DNA of 64,000 nucleotides from Erwinia sorbitola. GTDB lineage: Bacteria > Pseudomonadota > Gammaproteobacteria > Enterobacterales > Enterobacteriaceae. Shown here piece after piece: positions 16,966 through 23,794 of this stretch (within the stretch, counting starts at the first letter, position 1; each line of letters opens with the position of its first letter). The notes under the pieces are model-generated. The model searched no databases, was not told where the DNA came from, and saw only the letters and a list, made by a program, of their open reading frames with translations. The stretch is from NCBI RefSeq assembly GCF_009738185.1, contig NZ_CP046509.1, forward strand, positions 371,001 to 435,000, written 5' to 3'. The position numbers and the translations under genes are program-made.

Positions 16966-17024
16966 AGCACGCTGTTAGCTTCGTCAGGTTGTTAATTTTT
17001 CAGAGGGGTGGGAGCACCCGTTCT

Positions 17025-17627
17025 ATGGAACTGAGTCTGTTTTTATCCATGTTAGGTTTTCTCTGGGTCGCAGCGATCACGCCCGGCCCTAATAATATGT
17101 TACTCACCGCCTCAGGTGCTAATTTTGGTTTTTTGCGCTCTCTGATGTTGCTGATAGGCATAATGATCGGCATGCAGGTGATGCTGCTGATGGTTGCCTT
17201 TGGCGTAGGTGGTTTAATTCTGCTTTACCCTTCCCTTCATCTGTTCCTCAAGATAGCAGGCAGTGTTTACCTGCTCTGGCTGGCGTGGAAGATCGGTACT
17301 GCCGAATATGAAAAACTGGAAACGAACAATGCTCCTGCCGCACCGATGCCGTTCTGGCAGGGCGGGCTGTTGCAGCTGATCAATCCAAAAGCCTGGCTGA
17401 TGGCGCTCGGTGCTGTCGCCAGCTTCAGTCTGGCAGGTGAAGCCTACCGCAGTTCGGTAATTGCTATCAGTATTGGTATGGCGCTGGTCAATGTGGTTTC
17501 CGGTGTGATCTGGTTAGGCTTCGGTACGCTGATAGGGCGCATTCTGCGTAGTCGCCGCGCCTGGACTATTTTCAACGTATTTATGGGGGGGTTAACGGCG
17601 GGGTGTGTTTTGCTCATCTGGCACTGA
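17025..17627 (+). CDS. LysE/RhtB family amino acid exporter
   Basis: Inner-membrane exporter of 200 residues with about six hydrophobic helices. The family signature ITPGPNNMLLTASGANFGF is present near 18-36, and NPKAW in the fourth segment. Such proteins export amino acids (lysine, threonine, homoserine, leucine, cysteine); which one cannot be told here. I chose ATG 17025 because MELSLFLSMLGFLWVAAITPGP aligns with the family; GGAG lies 10 bases upstream. It is absent at this place in E. coli. A 121-bp tandem array begins directly after the stop codon. Confidence 0.9.
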   Translation: MELSLFLSMLGFLWVAAITPGPNNMLLTASGANFGFLRSLMLLIGIMIGMQVMLLMVAFGVGGLILLYPSLHLFLKIAGSVYLLWLAWKIGTAEYEKLETNNAPAAPMPFWQGGLLQLINPKAWLMALGAVASFSLAGEAYRSSVIAISIGMALVNVVSGVIWLGFGTLIGRILRSRRAWTIFNVFMGGLTAGCVLLIWH

Positions 17628-17628
17628 C

Positions 17629-18340
17629 AACGCCTGTACACCGCTGCGACGGCGTTGCTGCGCCGTCTCGCCATGCTCACATACTGATGTATGCTGCGCT
17701 TGCTTAACGTCTGGCGCCTTGTCTCGCTGGCGTACAGGCGTTGTCCTGTCGACGATGTACACCCAGTTACGGCGTTACTGCGCCGTCTCGCTATGGTTAC
17801 ATACTGATGTATGCTGCGCTTGCTTAACGTCTGGCGCCTTGTCTCGCTGGCGTACAGGCGTTGTCCTGTCGACGGTGTACACCGCAGTTACGGCGTTACT
17901 GCGCCGTCTCGCCATGGTCACATACTGATGAGTGCTGCGCTTGCTTAACGTCTGGCGCCTTGTCTCGCTGGCGTACAGGCGTTGTCCTGTCGACGATGTA
18001 CACCGCAGTTACGGCGTTGCTGCGCCGTCTCGCCATGGTCACATACTGATGAATGCTGCGCTTGCTTAACGTCTGGCGCCTTGTCTCGCTGGCGTACAGG
18101 CGTTGTCCTGTCGACGATGTACACCGCAGTTACGGCGTTGCTGCGCCGTCTCGCCATGGTCACATACTGATGAATGCTGCGCTTGCTTAACGTCTGGCGC
18201 CTTGTCTCGCTGGCGTACAGGCGTTGTCCTGTCGACGATGTACACCCAGTTACGGCGTTACTGCGCCGTCTCGCCATGGTCACATACTGATGAATGCTGC
18301 GCTTGCTTAACGTCTGGCGCCTTGTCTCGCTGGCGTACAG
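17629..18340. repeat. tandem array of a 120-121-bp unit, about six copies
   Basis: The segment TGCTTAACGTCTGGCGCC recurs at 17701, 17821, 17942, 18063, 18184 and 18304, a period of 120 or 121 bp. Each unit has the hairpin ACGGCG-(6)-CGCCGT and the 12-mer GTACAGGCGTTG. The array starts at 17629 with that 12-mer inverted (CAACGCCTGTAC), one base after the stop of the exporter gene, and breaks off in the sixth copy after GTACAG. It is followed by a normal intrinsic terminator at 18384-18409, so it probably lies in the 3' untranslated part of the exporter transcript. Open frames of 62-197 codons on both strands are repeat artefacts. Confidence 0.93.
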
Positions 18341-18383
18341 TAGTGCGTATAGTAGTTGCCACCTCGACGATGTGAATCCCCTG

Positions 18384-18409
18384 AACCACCGCCTTTGCGG
18401 TGGTTTTTT
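18384..18409 (+). terminator. intrinsic terminator after the 121-bp array
   Basis: Arms AACCACCGC and GCGGTGGTT with a CTTT loop, followed by a T tract. It lies 757 bp after the exporter stop codon and is the first clear terminator for that transcript. Confidence 0.9.
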
Positions 18410-18566
18410 ATTGCAGCGGATTAAACCCATTTTTCGGCAAACCAATTCACAATTCCTCCTAAGTAATTTTTGATATAAAAAAGAAGTTTTAATTACTTTA
18501 TTACGATAGTCGCGCCCGGTTACAAAGGTGGTGTTCACCTATAACTATAATTTTTTGGAGCGGGCT
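18410..18566 (+). promoter_or_regulatory. tau operon upstream region
   Basis: An A+T-rich stretch (around 18468-18505) precedes tauA. In E. coli the tau operon is activated by Cbl and CysB bound to such a region under sulfate starvation; no site can be assigned with confidence here. TATAAT at 18546-18551 is too close to the start codon to be certain as a -10 element. Confidence 0.35.
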
Positions 18567-19544
18567 ATGGCGGGTAAATTCACACTTTCAATTCTGGCAG
18601 CGGCGCTGTCACTGACAGCACTCAGCGTTCAGGCGGTGGATGTCACCATCGCCTATCAGACATCGGCAGAACCGGCGAAAGTCGCGCAGGCTGACGGCAC
18701 TTTTGCTAAAGAGAGCGGCGCAAAAGTTGACTGGCGTAAATTCGACAGCGGTTCCAGCGTCATTCGTGCTCTGGCCTCCGGTGATGTGCAAATTGGTAAT
18801 ATTGGCTCCAGCCCGTTGGCGGTGGCCGCCAGTCAAAAACTGCCGATCGAAGTGTTCCTGCTGGCCTCGCAGCTGGGTAACTCCGAAGCGCTGGTGGTGA
18901 AAAAAGAGATCAGGGAGCCAAAAGACCTTATCGGTAAGCGTATCGCGGTACCGTTTATTTCTACCACTCACTACAGCCTGCTGGCGTCATTAAAACACTG
19001 GGGTATTAAGCCCGGCCAGGTACAGATTATTAACCTGCAACCTCCGGCAATTCTTGCTGCCTGGCAGCGTGGTGATATCGATGGCGCTTACGTCTGGGCA
19101 CCTGCTGTGAATCAGCTGGAGAAAGACGGCAAGGTGCTGACTGACTCTGCTCAGGTCGGGAAATGGGGATCGCCAACGCTGGATGTCTGGGTGGTGCGTA
19201 AAGACTTCGCGCAGCAACATCCGGAAGTGGTTACCGCCTTTGCCCGCAGTGCGCTGGAGGCGCAAAAAGCCTATCTCGATAATCCACAGCAGTGGCTGAA
19301 ACAGGAAGAAAACCTGACTAAGCTCTCGCGCTTTAGCGGGGTACCGAATGCCGATGTTCCGGTTCTGGTGGAAGGGAATACCTATCTGACCGCAAAGCAG
19401 CAGGTGGACCAGCTTAACGGCCCGGTTAACAAGGCGATTGTAGATACCGCACAGTTCCTGAAAGAGCAGGGCAAGGTACCGTCAGTGGCTACCGATTACA
19501 GCAGCTATGTGACCGACCGCTTTGTAAAACCACTCGCACAATAA
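18567..19544 (+). CDS. tauA: taurine ABC transporter, periplasmic binding protein
   Basis: Captures taurine in the periplasm for the TauBC importer. The N terminus (about 22 residues, ending LSVQA) is a signal peptide; the mature part begins VDVTIAYQTSAEPAKVAQADG, typical of TauA and SsuA proteins. ATG 18567 has TTGGAG just upstream and gives 325 residues (E. coli 320); the in-frame start at 18528 lacks a site and would bury the signal peptide. First gene of tauABCD, 14 bp before tauB. The presence of tauD assigns taurine rather than other alkanesulfonates. Confidence 0.93.
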   Translation: MAGKFTLSILAAALSLTALSVQAVDVTIAYQTSAEPAKVAQADGTFAKESGAKVDWRKFDSGSSVIRALASGDVQIGNIGSSPLAVAASQKLPIEVFLLASQLGNSEALVVKKEIREPKDLIGKRIAVPFISTTHYSLLASLKHWGIKPGQVQIINLQPPAILAAWQRGDIDGAYVWAPAVNQLEKDGKVLTDSAQVGKWGSPTLDVWVVRKDFAQQHPEVVTAFARSALEAQKAYLDNPQQWLKQEENLTKLSRFSGVPNADVPVLVEGNTYLTAKQQVDQLNGPVNKAIVDTAQFLKEQGKVPSVATDYSSYVTDRFVKPLAQ

Positions 19545-19558
19545 CAGGAGCCAGAACC

Positions 19559-20326
19559 ATGCTGTCAGTCTCTCATCTTCGCGCCAGCTATGCAGGACAG
19601 CTGGCATTACAGGATATCAACCTGTCGATCGGCAACGGAGAGCTGGTGGTGGTTCTGGGGCCTTCCGGCTGTGGCAAGACCACGCTGCTGAACCTGATTG
19701 CCGGTTTTATTCCGGCAGATAGCGGCAGTATCACGCTGGACGGCCAGCCGGTCACCGGGCCGGGAGCCGACCGTGGCGTGGTGTTTCAACATGAAGGGCT
19801 GCTGCCGTGGCGCAACGTGCTCGATAACGTGGCCTTCGGGCTACAGCTGGCGGGAGTGGAGAAGAATGTCCGCCGAGAGATAGCCAGCAAGATGCTGAAA
19901 AAAGTGGGGCTGGAAGGGGCCGGAAAACGCTTTATCTGGCAGCTTTCCGGCGGCATGCGCCAGCGCGTTGGCATCGCCCGTGCGCTGGCGGCGGATCCTC
20001 GTTTGCTGCTGCTGGACGAACCTTTCGGCGCGCTCGACGCTTTTACCCGCGAACAGATGCAGGAGCTGTTGCTGACGCTTTGGCGCGATAGTGGCAAACA
20101 GATCCTGCTGATTACTCACGATATTGAAGAGGCGGTGTTTCTCGCCAGTGAACTGATCCTGCTGTCACCAGGGCCTGGACGCATTGTTGAACGACTATCC
20201 CTCGACTTTGGCCGTCGTTATGCGGCAGGAGAACCCTGCCGCGTTATTAAATCCGATCCTGCGTTTATTGAACGCCGTGAATATGTCCTCAGTCGGGTGT
20301 TTCAGCAGCGCGAGGTATTTGCATGA
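19559..20326 (+). CDS. tauB: taurine ABC transporter, ATP-binding protein
   Basis: ATPase of the taurine importer, 255 residues as in E. coli. Walker A GPSGCGKTT (34-42), signature LSGGMRQR, and Walker B LLLLDEPFGALD followed by the switch His in LITHDIEEAVF are all present. The stop codon overlaps the tauC start as ATGA. Confidence 0.95.
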   Translation: MLSVSHLRASYAGQLALQDINLSIGNGELVVVLGPSGCGKTTLLNLIAGFIPADSGSITLDGQPVTGPGADRGVVFQHEGLLPWRNVLDNVAFGLQLAGVEKNVRREIASKMLKKVGLEGAGKRFIWQLSGGMRQRVGIARALAADPRLLLLDEPFGALDAFTREQMQELLLTLWRDSGKQILLITHDIEEAVFLASELILLSPGPGRIVERLSLDFGRRYAAGEPCRVIKSDPAFIERREYVLSRVFQQREVFA

Positions 20327-21150
20327 GCTCTCTGATTACTGAAAAAAGTACTGTGCGTCGTCTGAGACTGCGCTGGCCGCTATCACGTCAGCTGACCCTT
20401 AGTCTGGGAACGCTGCTGGTACTGCTGACAGTGTGGTGGGCGGTGACCGCCTTACAGCTGATCGCACCGCTGTTTCTGCCGCCACCGCAGCAGGTGTTAC
20501 ACCAGCTGCTTACCATCGCCAGCCCCGCCGGATTTATGGACGCTACGCTATGGCAGCATCTGGGAGCCAGCCTGACGCGCATTATCGTTGCCCTGCTGGC
20601 TGCCACGCTGATTGGCGTACCGGTGGGTATTTTTATGGGGCTGAATGATACCGTTCGCGGCATTCTGGATCCGCTGATTGAGCTTTATCGTCCGGTGCCA
20701 CCGCTAGCCTATCTGCCGCTGATGGTGATCTGGTTTGGCATTGGCGAAACCTCGAAGATATTACTGATCTACCTGGCGATTTTCGCACCGATAGCTATGT
20801 CGGCGTTGGCCGGAGTGCAAAGCGCCCAGCAGGTGCGCCTGCGGGCGGCGCGCTCCCTCGGTGCCAGCCGCTGGCAAGTGCTGTGGTATGTGATCCTGCC
20901 CGGTGCATTGCCGGAGATCCTCACCGGAATTCGTATTGGTCTTGGCGTCGGCTGGTCGACGCTGGTGGCCGCAGAACTGATCGCCGCTACCCGCGGGCTG
21001 GGCTTTATGGTGCAGTCTGCCGGGGAGTTTCTCGCTACCGATGTGGTACTGGCGGGTATTGCGGTGATCGCCCTGATTGCTTTTGCGCTGGAGCTGGGGC
21101 TGCGTGCCTTGCAGCGCCGCCTCACCCCCTGGCATGGAGTACAACAATGA
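20323..21150 (+). CDS. tauC: taurine ABC transporter, permease
   Basis: Membrane subunit of the taurine importer, 275 residues, with about six transmembrane helices. The ATPase-contact loop (EAA motif) is ARSLGASRWQVLWYVILPGALPEIL-like near 171-195. Its start overlaps tauB by four bases and its end overlaps tauD by four bases, so the genes are translationally coupled. Confidence 0.95.
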   Translation: MSSLITEKSTVRRLRLRWPLSRQLTLSLGTLLVLLTVWWAVTALQLIAPLFLPPPQQVLHQLLTIASPAGFMDATLWQHLGASLTRIIVALLAATLIGVPVGIFMGLNDTVRGILDPLIELYRPVPPLAYLPLMVIWFGIGETSKILLIYLAIFAPIAMSALAGVQSAQQVRLRAARSLGASRWQVLWYVILPGALPEILTGIRIGLGVGWSTLVAAELIAATRGLGFMVQSAGEFLATDVVLAGIAVIALIAFALELGLRALQRRLTPWHGVQQ

Positions 21151-21986
21151 ACGAACGAATTAAAATTCAGCCCCTTGGCCCCTATATCGGCGCGCTGGTC
21201 AGTGATGTAAACCTGACCCGCCCGTTAAGCGATGCCCAGTATGAGCAGCTTTATCATGCTCTGATCCGCCATCAGGTGCTGTTCCTGCGCGATCAGCCGC
21301 TGACTCCGCAACAGCAGCGTCAGCTGGCGGCCCGTTTTGGCGATCTGCATATTCATCCGGTCTACCCTCATGCGCCGGGCGTGGAGGAGATTATCGTGCT
21401 GGATACCCATGATGATAATCCGCCAGATAACGATAACTGGCATACCGATGTCACCTTTATTGAAACTCCGCCAGCCGGGGCAATTCTTGCGGCAAAACAG
21501 CTGCCAGAAACCGGAGGCGATACGCTGTGGACCAGCGGTATTGCTGCTTATGAAGCGTTATCTGAACCGTTCAAAGTGTTGCTGAATGGTTTGCAGGCCG
21601 AGCATGATTTCCGCAAAGCCTTCCAGGAGTATAAATATCGCGGCAGTGAAGAAGATCATCAGCGCTGGCTACAGGCAGTGGCGAAGAATCCGCCAGTGTT
21701 ACATCCGGTAATCCGCACCCATCCTGTCAGCGGTAAAAAGGCGTTGTTCGTTAACGAAGGCTTTACCACACGCATCGTCGGGCTGAAAGAGAAGGAGAGT
21801 GATGCGCTGCTGCACTTCCTGTTTGCGCATGTTACCAAACCTGACTTCCAGGTACGCTGGCGCTGGCAGGTGGGTGATGTGGCCATCTGGGATAACCGCG
21901 TGACGCAGCATTATGCCAATGCGGATTATTTACCGGCACGCCGCATCATGCACAGAGCAACGATATTAGGGGACAAGCCCTTTTAA
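21147..21986 (+). CDS. tauD: taurine dioxygenase
   Basis: Fe(II)/2-oxoglutarate-dependent dioxygenase that splits taurine into sulfite and aminoacetaldehyde, releasing sulfur for growth. The iron ligands are His99 and Asp101 (NWHTDVTF) and the distal His in TQHYANADY; the 2-oxoglutarate Arg is in ARRIMHRATI. ATG 21147 overlaps the tauC stop and gives 279 residues (E. coli 283). A longer frame from 20883 would run inside tauC. The stop codon TAA overlaps the stop of the convergent nrtR-like gene in the shared bases TTAA. Confidence 0.96.
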   Translation: MNERIKIQPLGPYIGALVSDVNLTRPLSDAQYEQLYHALIRHQVLFLRDQPLTPQQQRQLAARFGDLHIHPVYPHAPGVEEIIVLDTHDDNPPDNDNWHTDVTFIETPPAGAILAAKQLPETGGDTLWTSGIAAYEALSEPFKVLLNGLQAEHDFRKAFQEYKYRGSEEDHQRWLQAVAKNPPVLHPVIRTHPVSGKKALFVNEGFTTRIVGLKEKESDALLHFLFAHVTKPDFQVRWRWQVGDVAIWDNRVTQHYANADYLPARRIMHRATILGDKPF

Positions 21987-22708
21987 TTGTCGCTCATCAG
22001 GTTGCGTGAAAAGTTATGGATATCAACGCCGGGCTTAAGGCGATACAGTTTGGCCCTGCGTGCCCCGGTGGCCACACTCTCACCGGTTTCCTCGAACATC
22101 TCTGATGCTTCAAAGCGGCGAATCAGACTCTTACGCTGCACCGGACGGTCAAGGATGGTTTCGGTCACGTCCTGTAGCTGGGTGAGAGTAAAGGCGGCAG
22201 GCAGGCAGTAAACCGGCAGCATGGAGTAGAGCGTTTTCTGCCGCAGCCGTTGCAGCGCTTTGGCAATAATCTGCTGGTGGTCAAAGGCAATGTCATTGCG
22301 CAGCGCCAGTCCGGCGAGCGGTCGCCACTGAACATCACTGACGTCATTACTCTCTGTGCGGCAGTTTTCAGCGGCGATCAGCGCATACCAGGCGGTGGTG
22401 AGGCTCCAGCCACGCGGATCGCGATCAGGGCCAGAGAAGGTCGCCAGCTGCTCCAGCCACGGTGGATTGACGGTGGTTTTTTCGCGCAGCTTACGCAGCG
22501 CCGTGGCGCGCGTGGAGTCGTCCTGCTGCATATCAATAAACCCCCCAGGTAACCCCCACCAGCCACGCTGCGGATGATTGGCACGTTGTACCAGCAGTAC
22601 GCACAGCTGCTCCTGCCACAGCGTAAACAGCACGCTGTCGACGGTGACAATCGGCGATGCATAGCGTGTGGCGTCGTACTGTGCCAGATACTCTTGTTCA
22701 GATGTCAT
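21983..22708 (-). CDS. nrtR: NrtR-type Nudix transcriptional regulator of NAD metabolism
   Basis: 241-residue protein with an N-terminal Nudix fold (LLVQRANHPQRGWWGLPGGFID) and a C-terminal winged helix (from about 155: LYSMLPVYCLPAAFTLTQLQDV). The Nudix box reads ALRKLREKTTV where active hydrolases have REUxEExGU, so key catalytic acids are replaced; this degenerate box is a hallmark of NrtR, which binds ADP-ribose instead of cutting it. The gene faces away from prs-like/nadV, the usual kind of NrtR target. ATG 22708 is preferred because a TGTC-N5-GACA palindrome at 22728-22740 would otherwise fall inside the coding region. Gene name is by family, not proven. Confidence 0.85.
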   Translation of the reverse strand: MTSEQEYLAQYDATRYASPIVTVDSVLFTLWQEQLCVLLVQRANHPQRGWWGLPGGFIDMQQDDSTRATALRKLREKTTVNPPWLEQLATFSGPDRDPRGWSLTTAWYALIAAENCRTESNDVSDVQWRPLAGLALRNDIAFDHQQIIAKALQRLRQKTLYSMLPVYCLPAAFTLTQLQDVTETILDRPVQRKSLIRRFEASEMFEETGESVATGARRAKLYRLKPGVDIHNFSRNLMSDN

Positions 22709-22727
22709 ACTTTTTATCCGCAGGAAG

Positions 22728-22740
22728 TGTCGCTCGGACA
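22728..22740. promoter_or_regulatory. candidate NrtR operator 1 (TGTC-N5-GACA)
   Basis: TGTCGCTCGGACA, an interrupted palindrome 20 bp before the regulator start codon; it would allow autoregulation. Same pattern as the two sites before the prs-like gene. Confidence 0.6.
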
Positions 22741-22860
22741 CATTATCAGCCCCACCGTACTGATTCAATCATGCCGTACGGCCGGAAAAATAAAAAATCT
22801 CAATAATCAGCGTGTTAATAAAAACCTCCAGGTTCAGCTTACTTTTTTCTTGTTAATTAG

Positions 22861-22873
22861 TGTCTCTTGGACA
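22861..22873. promoter_or_regulatory. candidate NrtR operator 2 (TGTC-N5-GACA)
   Basis: TGTCTCTTGGACA, with a -35-like TTGTTA just upstream (22850-22855) and an A+T-rich -10-like ATTATATA immediately downstream. Binding here would cover the promoter of the prs-like gene. Confidence 0.65.
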
Positions 22874-22883
22874 ATTATATAAG

Positions 22884-22896
22884 TGTCCTTGAGACA
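22884..22896. promoter_or_regulatory. candidate NrtR operator 3 (TGTC-N5-GACA)
   Basis: TGTCCTTGAGACA, centred 23 bp (about two helical turns) from operator 2 and 22 bp before the start codon of the prs-like gene. Confidence 0.65.
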
Positions 22897-22918
22897 TTAA
22901 TTAACCCCGGAGCCAGCG

Positions 22919-23794
22919 ATGATGAAACTGCAATTGATAGTAGAGGGTCAGGAGATGGCGCTGGAAAGCGGACGCTTCCCTGACGGAGCGGTCTGGGCGC
23001 GGGTGCTATCGCCGCTGGATCCACAGGCCAAAACTCTGACAATGCGTGCCAGCGCGATGCAAACCCTGGATGACCTGATGCTGGTGGCACAGGTGCTTGA
23101 TGCCGTACGCCAGCGCTGTCTGCTGCGCCAGACCATCCTGGAACTGCCGTGGCTGCCCTATGCCCGCCAGGATCGCTCTATGCGTGACGGTGACAGCTTT
23201 GCTCTTAAGGTGTTCGCCGGATTTCTTAATCAGCTGCGCTTTGACCGTGTGGTGGTTCTTGACCCGCACAGCGATGTGGCAGCCGGAGTGGTTGACCGTC
23301 TGGTGGCTATTCCGCAGCATCGCTGCCTGACACACAGCCGTACGCTGGTGGAGAAGCTGGCGCAGGGCATGATGCTGATCGCTCCGGATGCGGGGGCTTT
23401 GAAGAAGGTGCACGCGCTGGCGCAGCAGGTAAATGCTGCGGATTACGGCATTCTTGGTAAGCACCGTGATATAGCCAGCGGTGCACTGAGCGGATTTGAA
23501 CTGCTGAAAGGGAACGTGGCGAACCGGGATGTGCTGATTGCCGACGACCTGTGTGATGCCGGAGGTACTTTTATCGGATCGGCGGCGGTACTGCGTGCCG
23601 CCGGAGCACGCTCTGTCAGCCTGTATGTTACCCACGGCCTGTTCAGTAAAGGCGTTGATCATCTGCTGAATCAGGGTATTGACCACATCTGGAGCACCAC
23701 CTCACTGACTGGTGATGAACTGGCGCAGGATCGTGTTGAACTGATTGATATCGCAACCATTTACCGCAGTGAAGGAGCATTCCATGCAAATTAA
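22919..23794 (+). CDS. ribose-phosphate pyrophosphokinase-like protein
   Basis: 291-residue member of the PRPP synthetase family (Prs is about 315). The N-terminal half has LPYARQDRSMRDGDSFALKVFA, the ATP and ribose-phosphate region, and VVLDPHSD; the C-terminal half has the PRPP loop VLIADDLCDAGGTF near 203-216. It is more diverged from the housekeeping Prs and so probably a dedicated paralogue that makes PRPP for the nicotinamide phosphoribosyltransferase encoded next. The genes overlap by 11 bp. CCGGAG precedes two adjacent ATG codons (22919 and 22922); either may be used. Confidence 0.88.
   Translation: MMKLQLIVEGQEMALESGRFPDGAVWARVLSPLDPQAKTLTMRASAMQTLDDLMLVAQVLDAVRQRCLLRQTILELPWLPYARQDRSMRDGDSFALKVFAGFLNQLRFDRVVVLDPHSDVAAGVVDRLVAIPQHRCLTHSRTLVEKLAQGMMLIAPDAGALKKVHALAQQVNAADYGILGKHRDIASGALSGFELLKGNVANRDVLIADDLCDAGGTFIGSAAVLRAAGARSVSLYVTHGLFSKGVDHLLNQGIDHIWSTTSLTGDELAQDRVELIDIATIYRSEGAFHAN

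Noticed and set aside
17605..18538. Open frames of 107, 62, 62 and 90 codons (plus) and 197 codons (minus) in the 121-bp array
   Set aside because: They repeat the same residues in each unit, lack ribosome-binding sites and end at the array edges.
20883..21146. Upstream extension of tauD
   Set aside because: It lies in another frame of tauC; ATG 21147 overlaps the tauC stop and matches known TauD proteins.
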